Source: [Leptolyngbya] sp. JSC-1
GTDB taxonomy: Bacteria; Cyanobacteriota; Cyanobacteriia; Elainellales; Elainellaceae
Direction: 5' to 3'
Assembly (NCBI GenBank): GCA_000733415.1
Contig: KL662191.1
Location: 2,989,015-3,053,014, forward strand
Length of the DNA stretch: 64,000 nt
A program made the position numbers and the translations under genes. The notes under the pieces are model-generated. The model saw only the letters and a list, made by a program, of their open reading frames with translations, was not told the origin of the DNA and ran no database searches. Positions 43,181 through 52,701 of this stretch are shown here, in pieces (the stretch's first letter is position 1; each line of letters begins with the position of its first letter).

Positions 43181-43537
43181 AATCAGATACGGACTGAACG
43201 GTTTGCCACTTATTTTACTGATTATCAAGTGATGGGGGAATGGCTAGGAAGTCTTGCAATGGGCAAGGGTTGTGGCTTTCCCCGTTTGGTGCTGGTGAAT
43301 CAATTTGGTGGATGGGTGATGTGTGCTATGAGACACTGTGGCTAAGTGAGGTCAACCGAATTATTTTTGAGTGGGATATCTTGACCACCGCGAGCGAGAC
43401 GCTTGCACTCTACTTATTGATTAATTTGGTTGAATTCTTAGTAGGCTGATTTAGAATTCGTAGAAGCAATCTTATAAATATTAACTCTGTAGCTTGAATA
43501 TCTACTGAGCAGCGGCTATTTCATTACCGATAGAGCA
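43181..43537. other. Intergenic region, no convincing gene
   Basis: A 357-bp stretch. A 69-residue frame at 43240-43449 has no family resemblance. No RNA element or repeat is visible. Confidence 0.35.
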
Positions 43538-43540
43538 GTG

Positions 43541-44131
43541 ATGACTCCAGCACCAGACAATGCAATCCACCCTATGACTCGTGCTGAGTGGCGGGCTTGG
43601 CTAGAGCAAAACCATACCCGCATGCAAGGGATTTGGCTGATTAGCTACAAGAAAGGTGCCGGCAAACCTCGCTTTGAAACCGATGAAGCTGTGGAAGAGG
43701 CGCTGTGCTTTGGCTGGATTGACAGTAAACCCAACAAGCTGGATCAGGAGCGCTCGATGCTGTGGTTTGCACCCAGAAAACGGGGAACGGGCTGGTCCAA
43801 ACTGAATAAAACCAGAGTCGAACGGTTGATGGCGCAAGGGCTGATGATGCCCGCTGGCTTAGCGAAGGTGGAAGCCGCTAAACAGGATGGCTCTTGGCAG
43901 GCGCTGGATGCGGTTGAGGCGCTGGAAATTCCGCCGGATCTGACCGCAGCACTGGACGCCTACCCGGCAGCCAAGCAAAAGTTTGCGGCGTTTCCCCGCT
44001 CGGTGAAGCGAGGCATTTTGGAATGGATTGCTGCTGCAAAGAAGCCAGAGACTCGAGCTAAACGCATTCAGGAAACGGCCCAGTTGGCGGATCAAAATCT
44101 GCGGGCGAATCAGTGGCGTTCAAGCAAATAG
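43541..44131 (+). CDS. YdeI/OmdA-family protein
   Basis: A 196-residue protein of the YdeI/OmpD-associated family, small cytoplasmic proteins of uncertain function linked in some bacteria to resistance to peptides. Recognisable blocks are WRAWLEQNHTRMQGIWLISYKK, EAVEEALCFGWIDSKPNKLD, WFAPRKRGTGWSKLNKTRVERL, and KRGILEWIAAAKKPETRAKRI. The length is typical. GTG 43538 and ATG 43541 are both possible starts; ATG is chosen. The next gene begins eight bases after its stop. Confidence 0.9.
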   Translation: MTPAPDNAIHPMTRAEWRAWLEQNHTRMQGIWLISYKKGAGKPRFETDEAVEEALCFGWIDSKPNKLDQERSMLWFAPRKRGTGWSKLNKTRVERLMAQGLMMPAGLAKVEAAKQDGSWQALDAVEALEIPPDLTAALDAYPAAKQKFAAFPRSVKRGILEWIAAAKKPETRAKRIQETAQLADQNLRANQWRSSK

Positions 44132-44138
44132 AGCACTC

Positions 44139-44537
44139 ATGCATACCGTTGCCCTTCGTCTGAAACCGCAGCAAGATCTGAGAGCTGAACTCGATCAGTT
44201 TGTCTGTCAGCAGGGTTGGGAGGCAGCCTGTGTTGTCACCTGTGTTGGCAGCCTAACGGAGGCGAGGTTGCGGTTGGCGGGTCAGTCGGAGGCGACGGTC
44301 TGTACTGGCAAGTTTGAGATTGTCTCGTTGACTGGGGTGATGTCGAAGCATGGCTCTCACTATCACATTGCGCTTGCTGACCGCTGTGGTCAAGTTTGGG
44401 GTGGTCATTTGCTGACGGGCTGCCTGATCTACACCACCGCTGAAATCGTAATCGGCGTTTTCCCCCACTTCTGCTTTCAACGCGAATATGATGCAGCAAC
44501 TGGTTTCAAGGAATTGAGGATTGATACGGTTGAGTAA
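44139..44537 (+). CDS. DUF296/PPC DNA-binding-type domain protein
   Basis: A 132-residue protein of the DUF296 family (the PPC domain shared by plant AT-hook proteins and bacteria). The pattern VALRLKPQQDLRAELDQFV, AACVVTCVGSLTEARLRLAGQ, FEIVSLTGVMSKHGSHYHIAL and GQVWGGHLLTGCLIYTTAEIVI is diagnostic, including the conserved HxH-type residues thought to bind zinc in bacterial members. The ATG at 44139 lies just after the YdeI-family gene, so they are probably one operon. The frame upstream of this ATG overlaps the YdeI gene and is not coding. The bacterial function is unknown. Confidence 0.88.
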   Translation: MHTVALRLKPQQDLRAELDQFVCQQGWEAACVVTCVGSLTEARLRLAGQSEATVCTGKFEIVSLTGVMSKHGSHYHIALADRCGQVWGGHLLTGCLIYTTAEIVIGVFPHFCFQREYDAATGFKELRIDTVE

Positions 44538-44686
44538 TGACTACTTGCAGACCACTTTGCCTAGAGCAGGCGTTTCCTTCACTGGCCAATACCAATTTGC
44601 AGGCGGGAGTAATACCAATTTCTCAAGTAAGAACTACAGAAGATGAGGATGGGTGAGGTTTGAATCTGTAGCCAGACTTTAGTTTC

Positions 44687-45082
44687 TCACTTCAACTGAT
44701 AAATCACCCCTAAATACTCTCGGTAAGCGCAAATCTTGCCATCTTTGACGTCAAAGGCAATAGCTGCCTGATTTTGATAAGCGTGGTTCTGTATCATTCC
44801 CTCTGAACGCACCTCGAAGACAACGGTTGTGTCGTTGCTGGTCACCTGTTCGATTGTTAGAGTCAGCCCTTGGGGAAAGATTCGTGACACAGAGTGCAGG
44901 AATTCGCTCGCTCTGTCTTTGCCCTGATTCCAGCCTTGGTAGGGTCCTGCTGGAAACCAAAAAGTAAAGTCTTCACTTAACCAATTCAAGAAGGCCGACC
45001 AATCGCCGTGGGCTATGCCGCTGGCAAATGCCGCAAATGCCTGATTGGCAATGTTAAGTATTTCAGAGTGGGGAATCATCAT
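44687..45082 (-). CDS. SnoaL-like (NTF2-fold) protein
   Basis: A 131-residue protein with the NTF2-like cone fold: an N-terminal helix AFAAFASGIAHGDWSAFLNWL, the strand EDFTFWFPAGPYQGWNQGK, a helix and the sheet TIEQVTSNDTTVVFEVRSEG and FDVKDGKICAYREYLGVI. SnoaL-like members are small-molecule isomerases, hydrolases or binding proteins; the ligand here is unknown. Length and pattern are complete. It stands alone. Confidence 0.85.
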   Translation of the reverse strand: MMIPHSEILNIANQAFAAFASGIAHGDWSAFLNWLSEDFTFWFPAGPYQGWNQGKDRASEFLHSVSRIFPQGLTLTIEQVTSNDTTVVFEVRSEGMIQNHAYQNQAAIAFDVKDGKICAYREYLGVIYQLK

Positions 45083-45370
45083 TTTTTATTCACCCGTATT
45101 TATAAAGATATTGTAAAAAACATTGCATCTTCTCTCTCCTCAACATTCGCTCCATGATCTCTACTCAGTAAATAGAGCTGGCTGGACTGACACATAGTTG
45201 CTGGAAACCACAGATTTGTAAAGACTCTGCAAGCTGACCAGTTTAAAACAAAACATAATTTCTCAATTTCATCCGGATTTGGCTCAAACAGGGCGCTTGA
45301 TTCTTGTAAGTCAAAGTCTTTTCAGTCTTGTTGCTGTTGCAACTAAGTCACTTATCACCTATAGCAAGCT
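45083..45370. other. Intergenic promoter region, no gene seen
   Basis: A 288-bp AT-rich gap between divergent genes, presumably containing promoters for both. No operator was recognised. Confidence 0.35.
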
Positions 45371-47863
45371 ATGTTAGACAGTACTGTATCATTAAACCCC
45401 TATGTTTCTTGGACTGGCTCTGAGACAAATTTAGGAGCCGGCTGGCCAGAAAATCAGACTTTCAAAGGGCTGGTCAATGACAGCTCTAAGACAATAGCTC
45501 AGACTGGTTTCAGTGAGCAAACCAGGATCGTTCGGCTTTTTGAGCAATTGGTGCAACGGTTGGCTTGGTCAGATTCAGACTTTACTTCCCTGTCTGACCG
45601 GGGCACTCGCGCCATTTCAGCACCAACCCATGCTAGACGCTCCCAGAGCCACAAAGATTCACTAACAGGTAATTCTCTGACTGAGGCCTGGGTTAATAAG
45701 ACGATTGACCGATTGCTTAGCAATCGCAAACTAGCCAATTATCAATTGGCAGAGCAGTTATTCACAGCACTGTTAGAAAATTCATCTCTAAACAAATCAT
45801 CTTCAAAGTCATCAAAATATAATACAAAACCTCAAGCTGCTGGACTTTCCCAATCAACGACTAAACCCAACTCATTACAAACAGTATCCATCTTCGATCT
45901 GAATACCAACCTGAAATCCTCCAGCAGTTTTTACAACTTGCCTTACCCAATTGATCTGCGCCTAGATGCCCAAGGAGAACCCGATTTATCAGCCTTCCCG
46001 ATTTTGGATACGCCTCTGCTCAAACCATTGAAGGAGCTAGCCAACGATCGCCCTGGATTTCCTACTACTTCAGCGGCTTACTTCCGCTTCAACTTACCGG
46101 TTAGTTCCCAAAATTTAGACCGAGTGATTCCGGCTCGCACCACTTCTCCGATCCTATTGATGGACATTGACCCAGCCTCGCCAGAACGCGGCAAATTGTT
46201 TCCTACAGTTGCAACAACTCCTCGCCCCGATCTCAATACCGTCCCAGCGTTCCTATTATCGGTTGCGCCCTATCCCGGAATTGTGCTGCATCCGGATCGC
46301 ACCTATGCCTACGTGGTTCGGAAGTCGTTGAAGGATGCCTTTGGGAAGCCCCTAGCAACCCCCAAAGCCCTGCAGGATCTGATTAATGGACGCACACCGG
46401 ACGGTGCTCTGGGTCGAGCTGCTCGACAGTTATATCGACCGCTCTGGCAAACGTTGGATCAGATTGGCGTGAACCGCAACTCGGTGGCTGCCGCAACGGT
46501 ATTGACTACGGGCGATGTGGTCAACCAATTAGAAGATTTATCACAACAGGTGCTCGATCGCTACGACCTGAAGATTGAGGGGTTGAAGCTGGATCCGGTG
46601 GACGGGGCTAGCCATTCTAACTTCTATGAATTGCATGGAACGATTCGGTTACCGCAGTTTCAACAGGGGACACCTCCCTTCAACCGGGATGGTTCGTTTG
46701 TGTTTAATCAACAGGGACAACTGGTAGAACAACGCACTGAGGTTGCCCCCGTAGTCATCACCATTCCCAAATCCCCCATGCCGGATGGCGGCTATCCGTT
46801 GATGGTCTACTATCACGGCTCAGATGGTTTGAGTACCCAAGTCGTGGACCGGGGACCAATCACCACACCTGGTGGCATCCCTAGCCCTGGACTGGGACCA
46901 GCGTTTGAGGTGGCGAAGGAGGGCATTGCGGCGGTTGGCAGTGCCTTACCCCTAAATCCAGAACGATTGCCAGGTGGACCTTCCGAAGCCTATCTCAATC
47001 TACTCAATCTCTCTGCCTACCGAGACACGTTCCGTCAGGGAGTGTTGGAACAGCGCCTGTTACTAGAAGCTTTGGAAAACCTGGTCATTCCCCAATCGGT
47101 GTTTACTGGACATAGTGCGCCCCCCTTGCCCACAGGTAAAACGAGCTATCAGCTCCAAATTGAACCCACGGTGGTATTGGGCCAATCACACGGGGCACAG
47201 TATGCCAACATGATGGCGGCTGTAGAGCCAAAGATTCGAGGAGTCGTGCCTACCGGATCACCCGGTTTTTGGTCACTGTTGCTGGCAGAAAATGAGCTTG
47301 CTCCTGTCATTGGGTTACTTTTGGGCACCTTGCAACCGTTGAATTTCCTCTATCCTGGATTGCAACTGTTACAGACGGCCTGGGAAGCGGCTGACCCGAT
47401 TGCCTATGCGCCGCGAATTGCCAAAAATCCTCTGCCCAATCATCCTGCCCGCTCGGTCTATCAACCCGTTGGCCAAGGCGATACGGAAGTGCCTCAAGCT
47501 GTATTTGATGCCCTGGCATTGGCGACCGGCGTGGAACAAGCCGGTCCAATCCTCTGGTCTACCATGCAAACCTCCTTGGCCTTGGAGAACCTGGATGGGA
47601 TTGTTCCTTACGATGTCTCCCGCAATCGGGTATCTCGTAATGGCAGTCTCTATACCGGAGTGGTAGTGCAGTTTGCTGGGGACGGAATTGCCGACCCCCA
47701 CACCATTTTCTCTCAACTCGATGCCGTCAAGTACCAATATCGTCAGTTCTTCAAATCACTGTTGACCACCGGCACTGCCGTTGTCCCCGATCCCCTGACT
47801 GCGCAGGAAGATGGGTTCAACTTGTTTGGCTTGTTGGCCTTGAAAAATCTAAATACTCACTAA
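45371..47863 (+). CDS. Large putative alpha/beta-hydrolase (lipase-like)
   Basis: An 830-residue protein. The first 170 residues are Ser/Asn/Thr-rich and lack a classical signal peptide. The middle part has PTTSAAYFRFNLPVSSQNLD and ILLMDIDPASPERG, followed by LHPDRTYAYVVRKSLKDAFG, resembling the N-terminal Ig-like domain of large bacterial surface lipases. The hydrolase core shows YPLMVYYHGSDGL, the nucleophile elbow VVLGQSHGAQYANMMAAVEP (Ser near residue 605) and a late acid/His region (QPVGQGDTEVP, GDGIADPHTIF). Substrate and location are unknown. The N-terminus may mediate unconventional export, as in other cyanobacterial surface proteins; this is inference. Confidence 0.7.
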   Translation: MLDSTVSLNPYVSWTGSETNLGAGWPENQTFKGLVNDSSKTIAQTGFSEQTRIVRLFEQLVQRLAWSDSDFTSLSDRGTRAISAPTHARRSQSHKDSLTGNSLTEAWVNKTIDRLLSNRKLANYQLAEQLFTALLENSSLNKSSSKSSKYNTKPQAAGLSQSTTKPNSLQTVSIFDLNTNLKSSSSFYNLPYPIDLRLDAQGEPDLSAFPILDTPLLKPLKELANDRPGFPTTSAAYFRFNLPVSSQNLDRVIPARTTSPILLMDIDPASPERGKLFPTVATTPRPDLNTVPAFLLSVAPYPGIVLHPDRTYAYVVRKSLKDAFGKPLATPKALQDLINGRTPDGALGRAARQLYRPLWQTLDQIGVNRNSVAAATVLTTGDVVNQLEDLSQQVLDRYDLKIEGLKLDPVDGASHSNFYELHGTIRLPQFQQGTPPFNRDGSFVFNQQGQLVEQRTEVAPVVITIPKSPMPDGGYPLMVYYHGSDGLSTQVVDRGPITTPGGIPSPGLGPAFEVAKEGIAAVGSALPLNPERLPGGPSEAYLNLLNLSAYRDTFRQGVLEQRLLLEALENLVIPQSVFTGHSAPPLPTGKTSYQLQIEPTVVLGQSHGAQYANMMAAVEPKIRGVVPTGSPGFWSLLLAENELAPVIGLLLGTLQPLNFLYPGLQLLQTAWEAADPIAYAPRIAKNPLPNHPARSVYQPVGQGDTEVPQAVFDALALATGVEQAGPILWSTMQTSLALENLDGIVPYDVSRNRVSRNGSLYTGVVVQFAGDGIADPHTIFSQLDAVKYQYRQFFKSLLTTGTAVVPDPLTAQEDGFNLFGLLALKNLNTH

Positions 47864-47938
47864 CCTTGATGTCATACTGACTCTCTAATGGCTCAGGCAG
47901 AATTCGACCTGCGCCCTTGGGTATGAGTCCTCCTACAG

Positions 47939-48334
47939 ATGTGGAATTCACAAGGCGATCGGTCGTTATCTAGACGAACGCATTTGCGGATTAATGATCA
48001 ACTGCTGATGAACGCAATCAATGATGACAGCAATTGTCAACGGTTGCAAAACATGCTGGAACAAGACCAGAAGAATCTGAAGATCCTTGAAACTGTTATC
48101 ATCCAATATGGTGTTCGGAATGAGCCGAAGGAAACTGCTGAACAGAATCTTGAAGCCATCCAAAACCTGATGGAAGATTCTGGCTTAACTTTGTCTGAGA
48201 AGGTATTTCAGCAGGAATTACTCAAGCATCAGAAGACGATGACCGGGCTAGTGATTTACAAAGCAGCACAGATTGTAGGATCTGATGTTGAAGCAGCGAT
48301 CGCTCCTTTACAATGGTCTATCCCAGTGAAGTAA
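47939..48334 (+). CDS. Truncated DUF892/hemerythrin-like helical protein
   Basis: About 131 residues, of which 20-131 are helical. The segments RLQNMLEQDQKNLKILETVI, ENLMEDSGLTLSEKVFQQEL and MTGLVIYKAAQIVGSDVEAAIAPLQW resemble the first half of a cyanobacterial ferritin-like/hemerythrin-like family (DUF892 type) as I remember it, which is normally about twice as long. The C-terminus is therefore probably missing. A MITE-like element lies about 140 bp further on. The start is uncertain; a second ATG at 48008 fits the homologous part better. Confidence 0.5.
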   Translation: MWNSQGDRSLSRRTHLRINDQLLMNAINDDSNCQRLQNMLEQDQKNLKILETVIIQYGVRNEPKETAEQNLEAIQNLMEDSGLTLSEKVFQQELLKHQKTMTGLVIYKAAQIVGSDVEAAIAPLQWSIPVK

Positions 48335-48750
48335 CCCAAATATGATGATCATGAGTGCACTGCCAAATATCCTTACCGTTCTGCAAAAAAGGCAAATACG
48401 CTAGCGGCGTAATCTTGTCAGCGGCTTCCCAGAAGCCAGCTATATTTTTGGTAAAAGGTTGTTTCCCATTTCCTCCTACAGCGTTTTTCACTCATGTGAG
48501 GTACAGGGAGTGTAGGAGCACTGCCCCCACACCGCGTTTTTCGTACTTCACTAGCTCAAAAAAAGCTGTAAATTATTTAATTTCTTTCATCCGTTCCGAA
48601 ATATAATGTGCGAGTGTTGATAATTAAGCAATTTTCAATTTCCTGATTATCCATAGGGTTCCAGAATATCATCAAATTAGATCGAGATAGTTGTATTCAA
48701 CTAACCAAGACTCAAATTCAAAGTTTTACGCTAATGAGTAATTGATCGAG
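48335..48750. other. Intergenic region holding MITE-like copy 2
   Basis: A 416-bp gap between the truncated helical gene and the serine hydrolase. Apart from the MITE-like element at 48476-48571 nothing is recognisable. Confidence 0.5.
48476..48571 (-). repeat. MITE-like element, copy 2
   Basis: Inverted relative to copy 1 at 29816-29910. Shared segments include ctagtgaagtacgaaaaacg and acctcacatgagtgaaaaac (read on the minus strand), and the ends show the same ACAGC-TTTTT inverted repeats. The central part differs more. Confidence 0.8.
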
Positions 48751-50565
48751 TCATGTTAAATACTCCTCCATCGCTTTTCTAAAATCATCTTGAGCTTCAT
48801 CGCTGACGGCTCGATTAAACAGACAGACAAAGTCAATACCGTTATTTTTTGAAACGGCGATACTGGTCGTGCCAGCTAATTTCCCGTATCGCACCGCAGG
48901 GCGACGCACATCAAGAATTTCCCCGGTTGGGGTTTCGCTCATCCACACCGCATGGCGGGAGATAAACCGAGCAATTGTGGAAGCCGATGTAACTAGTCCG
49001 CCGCTGCCTTCAATGGTTTCCAATCTGAAATCACCCCCATAGGCCGTGGGAGCCATGATGGTTGTCCCTGGATGGAGCAGAGAGGGGCCAACCGTGGAGG
49101 CATCATAGGCAACTTCGCCAGTCAGACGAGCATGAGCAGGCGTATGACCCACCCAGACATCCTGTAACCCTTCGGGGTGGAGTAGGGCTTGGTTGAGATA
49201 GTCCAGGTAGGGAAGTCCGGCGGCTGTTTCAATCAGTGAGGTGAGCAGGATATAGCCCAGGTTGGAGTACATCGTTTGGTATCCAGGTGGAAACGCCAGC
49301 GGTTCCCCGTACATGAATCGGATCATCTGGTCGCGAGAGACTGGTTCCGTCAGATTGAGGCGATCGCCAATCTCCCAGGGGTTGGCATCTCGCACCAGCC
49401 CACTGGTATGCAGGAGTAATTGCCTGACTGTAATGGTAGGCGTAGCGGGGTCAGGAGCCTGGTCAGGCAGGGTGGTGGCGGTGATGCCAAGAAAAGGGTA
49501 GGCTGGCGTGTCCCAGTGCAATTGACCGGACTCCACCAGTCGGGCGAGCGCCGCAGTGGTAAACAGCTTACTCAGGCTGGCAATGCGGAATAGGCTATTG
49601 GGTTGGGTGATGGGATAGGTCGATTCTGCCCAGGTGTAGCCACGACTGACTAGAAGCTCACCCTGCCGGACGATCGCCACTGATCCGGCTCGAATGCCTT
49701 GTTGTGTCATAAACGCCTGCACTCGGTCGTCCAACTGGGGAAACTCACAAATTGCGTTGCCCACCGCCGTCCATTGGCGAGGCTGGGGCGATCGCGTGTG
49801 GGCGAAAAGAGACGCATAGCGGGTGTTCAGACCTGAGCCTCCAGCTTGCACCCAGAGGGGCATCAGACCGGCTGCAACACGGGTATCAAACTCCGCCTGA
49901 TATTGATCGGCAGTCAACCCATGCCGCGCCCACCAAGTGCCAATCTGGTCGTCTCGAAACACAGACAGTAGCCAGCCATCCGGAGCAACAGATACCCAAG
50001 CGGGACGAACTCCCGCCTCGACCAGGGCATCAAAAAAACGCTGGTAGGCATCCGGCGAAATCAACCACCACGACCACGCCACTGCCGCCTCATTCTGGAG
50101 CCAGATGCCCGCAAATTGCCGTGCTTCTGGAGTGCCATAGATCGTCAAACAGTGCGGCATCAACCCAGCGGTAAATGCCCGGTTATTTTCATGCTGAATC
50201 GTATCAGGATCAGTTTCTGGCCCCCACCGCAAGCTATGACGGGCAAACCAGGGGCGGTTGACGCCCTGCTCAAAGAGAGCCATGAAACTGGCGTGTTCTG
50301 CTGCACCTGTCGCGCTGATGAGAACGGGAACATAGCCTGCCGCTGTGAGTTCGTCAAACTTTGCCTGATACCCACTGGCGGATAAGCCATGCACCGCAAC
50401 CCAGGCTGAACCCGGTTCCTGAACCCACACAGCGGCATATCGGGCATCTTCGGGCACACCTGACACATTCAATGAGATGGGCCGGAATCCCTGCGAGGAT
50501 AGGTTATCCACACGGGCTTGGTGGCTTTGGGCTGTCAAGCCATGATAAGCAATAAATTGAGACAT
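48751..50565 (-). CDS. Serine hydrolase (class C beta-lactamase fold) with BTRD1 tandem repeats
   Basis: A 604-residue protein. Residues 1-260 comprise five ~50-residue repeats of the bacterial tandem repeat domain 1 (BTRD1) type: FIAYHGLTAQSHQARVDNL, WVAVHGLSASGYQAKFDEL, and WWARHGLTADQYQAEFDTRV are three of them, each followed by a strand ending in ARYAAVW-like sequence. Residues 270-604 form a beta-lactamase/transpeptidase-like domain with the catalytic SLSK tetrad in FRIASLSKLFTTAAL and YSNLGY as the second motif. The combination matches secreted fungal polyglycine hydrolases, which are proteases rather than beta-lactamases. No signal peptide is evident. The substrate is unknown; a peptidase or esterase is more likely than antibiotic resistance. 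Confidence 0.85.
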   Translation of the reverse strand: MSQFIAYHGLTAQSHQARVDNLSSQGFRPISLNVSGVPEDARYAAVWVQEPGSAWVAVHGLSASGYQAKFDELTAAGYVPVLISATGAAEHASFMALFEQGVNRPWFARHSLRWGPETDPDTIQHENNRAFTAGLMPHCLTIYGTPEARQFAGIWLQNEAAVAWSWWLISPDAYQRFFDALVEAGVRPAWVSVAPDGWLLSVFRDDQIGTWWARHGLTADQYQAEFDTRVAAGLMPLWVQAGGSGLNTRYASLFAHTRSPQPRQWTAVGNAICEFPQLDDRVQAFMTQQGIRAGSVAIVRQGELLVSRGYTWAESTYPITQPNSLFRIASLSKLFTTAALARLVESGQLHWDTPAYPFLGITATTLPDQAPDPATPTITVRQLLLHTSGLVRDANPWEIGDRLNLTEPVSRDQMIRFMYGEPLAFPPGYQTMYSNLGYILLTSLIETAAGLPYLDYLNQALLHPEGLQDVWVGHTPAHARLTGEVAYDASTVGPSLLHPGTTIMAPTAYGGDFRLETIEGSGGLVTSASTIARFISRHAVWMSETPTGEILDVRRPAVRYGKLAGTTSIAVSKNNGIDFVCLFNRAVSDEAQDDFRKAMEEYLT

Positions 50566-51177
50566 AGGGGCAACTCAAGTGCAAAGGGAAGAAACGACTA
50601 TCCCCCGGTGGTGAAGGAACCGAAATCCCAGTCACACGGTTATTGTATAAGAGCCACAACCCCAACACCGATAGCGTCCAGGTTCCTGTTACGACAACAT
50701 AGGCTAACGGTGCCGCCAGACACACTGCCGCAAAGGTGAGGAGTTCGTTCGCAAAGGATTTTTGTTCTGTTCACCGCTCTGGAGGTATCTTTAGGCTGGC
50801 AAAAATCTGAAGATTCAGGACACGGTTGATTCAAAAAAACGCATAATCTAAATGCCTTAATTGCATAGTTGAAGATTTGAAAACATAGATTATGCGATAT
50901 TCGATAATTAAAATATATTAATTACATGAGTAATTTCAACCTGAACTACGCTTCAGCCTGAAGCAGGTTCAGCAGTTAGTTCTAATCTTCCCATGCTCGC
51001 TCCTATCGAAAATGCTTCATTGATGCAATCACTTCTAATTGGCAACCAGCTTGCCACATTAGGCAAAACCGGGTGGACTGGGTTCCAGATCTCAATGAGG
51101 TGACGTTAACCCGCAGTACTTTCTAATGTGAGCTAATGTGAGAAGGCAACGAGATGACGTTGCGACAGAAAAATTTA
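50566..51177. other. Intergenic region with inverted repeat, no gene
   Basis: A 612-bp stretch without a supported gene. It contains a perfect 11-base inverted repeat, cgcataatcta at 50840-50850 and tagattatgcg at 50887-50897. Open frames here show no protein-like pattern. Confidence 0.5.
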
Positions 51178-52440
51178 TTATTTCGCAGCCAGGGGAGGAG
51201 AATCGACGGGTTTTTCTTGCCAAAAGAGGGGAATAGCAGCGATCGCGGACAGCAATTGAACTCCGCCAAACACCGCCAATGCAGGTTCAAAGCCCCATCG
51301 CAGCACCTCCCCAAACAGCCAACTGCCAACACCAAAGCCGGTGAACAACGTAAACACCTTCAGCCCCATCGTTTGCCCTAACGTGCCTTCGTCGGCTAGA
51401 TCCGTTACGATCCCAACAAATAGCGGTTGCGTCAAGTCATAGCCCAGAGACAGCACCAGAATCGCCATAGTGACAGCGATAGGAGGAATAAAGGGAATCA
51501 TTGCCAAGCCAGCCAGCGCAGCCATGCCCAAACCGGGCGGAATCAGCCAGCGTCGTCCCCAACGGTCAACGGCTTTGCCAATTAGCGGACTGAAAATAAG
51601 CCCTGGAATGCCATATCCTAAAATATTTAAACCAATACTAAGCGTATCCATTTCATAGCGTTGGGATAGGTAAAAGCCCAGCCAGGTATACACCCCAGAG
51701 TGATATATGCCATTCCACAACACATAACTATAGGTGCGAGCGCCGCGAAAGTTTGACAAAACAGCACGGTAGCCTGCAAACACCGCTGTCAACGGGGGGA
51801 ACTTCGTCGTCACAGGAGCATCGAAGAGAGCACCGTAGCGCCGCAGTCGCCACAGCACAATGGCTGCCGCAGTTGCAGTACCTATAAATAAAAGCTGCCA
51901 TCCTACAAAGGGTTCTAAAATCGCTCCCCCAGCTGAACCAGCAGCCATCCCCCCTTCCATTGCCGCAAACACCAGTCCTAGTTTGGCACCTCGCTGATTG
52001 TAGGGAAACATATCGCCAATTAAGGCGAAGGTAAGAGGAATAACACCGCTCGCCCCCAAGCCTGTTAGTAATCGCCAGAAGCTCATCTGAGCAGCAGTCT
52101 GGGCAGTTGCCGTTAGGGCTGTGCAGGTAATAAACACCACCATTGATACCTGAATTACAGGCCAGCGACCAAAGCGATCGGATAAGATGCCGTAAAAGAG
52201 GGCTGCCAGAGCATAGGACAACATGTAAGCGGGCACAATGAAGCCAATTTCCTGGGCTGATACGTTAAAAATTTCTGCCAGACGGGGAATTAAGGGGGCA
52301 ATCATGTAGCCCTGGAGAAAGATTAACCCCGCTGCGATCGCCAGCAACATGAATAGGCGATCGTGCTGTCGCATCCTCAAAGCATATTCTGCTTCTTCCA
52401 AGTGACGAAAATCGAGATCACTGGATTTGGGTTTAGACAT
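51178..52440 (-). CDS. MFS transporter
   Basis: A 420-residue major facilitator with twelve helices. The loop 2-3 motif is YGILSDRFGRWPVIQ, helix 4 region reads RLLTGLGASGVIPLTFALIGD, and the second-half motif is GKAVDRWGRRWLIP. The type suggests small-solute or drug efflux. ATG 52440 (MSKPKSSDLDFRHLEEAE) is preferred; the frame opens 12 residues earlier with a Cys-rich, unlikely sequence. It lies downstream of the norB group on the same strand with a 260-bp gap, so a link with nitric oxide is not implied. Confidence 0.88.
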   Translation of the reverse strand: MSKPKSSDLDFRHLEEAEYALRMRQHDRLFMLLAIAAGLIFLQGYMIAPLIPRLAEIFNVSAQEIGFIVPAYMLSYALAALFYGILSDRFGRWPVIQVSMVVFITCTALTATAQTAAQMSFWRLLTGLGASGVIPLTFALIGDMFPYNQRGAKLGLVFAAMEGGMAAGSAGGAILEPFVGWQLLFIGTATAAAIVLWRLRRYGALFDAPVTTKFPPLTAVFAGYRAVLSNFRGARTYSYVLWNGIYHSGVYTWLGFYLSQRYEMDTLSIGLNILGYGIPGLIFSPLIGKAVDRWGRRWLIPPGLGMAALAGLAMIPFIPPIAVTMAILVLSLGYDLTQPLFVGIVTDLADEGTLGQTMGLKVFTLFTGFGVGSWLFGEVLRWGFEPALAVFGGVQLLSAIAAIPLFWQEKPVDSPPLAAK

Positions 52441-52701
52441 TGGGATAAAGACCGAGTAACAGCAGCAAAATGGCACTGCTCAAGCACTGATTAAATGCCT
52501 AGCAATGAAAATCTTGAATCTTTGTAAAGTGTAACAAACTGTCTAATTGGATACAAAATGAGAGGTCTAAGATATTGCTGATACCTATCATTGATCTGCA
52601 CAATTCATAACTCTTCACATCCAGAGAACCAACTCAGGCAGCTAAGAAGCTGCTTGAAAAGTCCCGACCGAACAGGAGAAACTGCAGATCGCGGAATGTC
52701 T

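Noticed and set aside
43240..43449. 69-residue frame in the gap after the PPC-like gene
   Set aside because: Composition is not convincing and no ribosome-binding site is seen.
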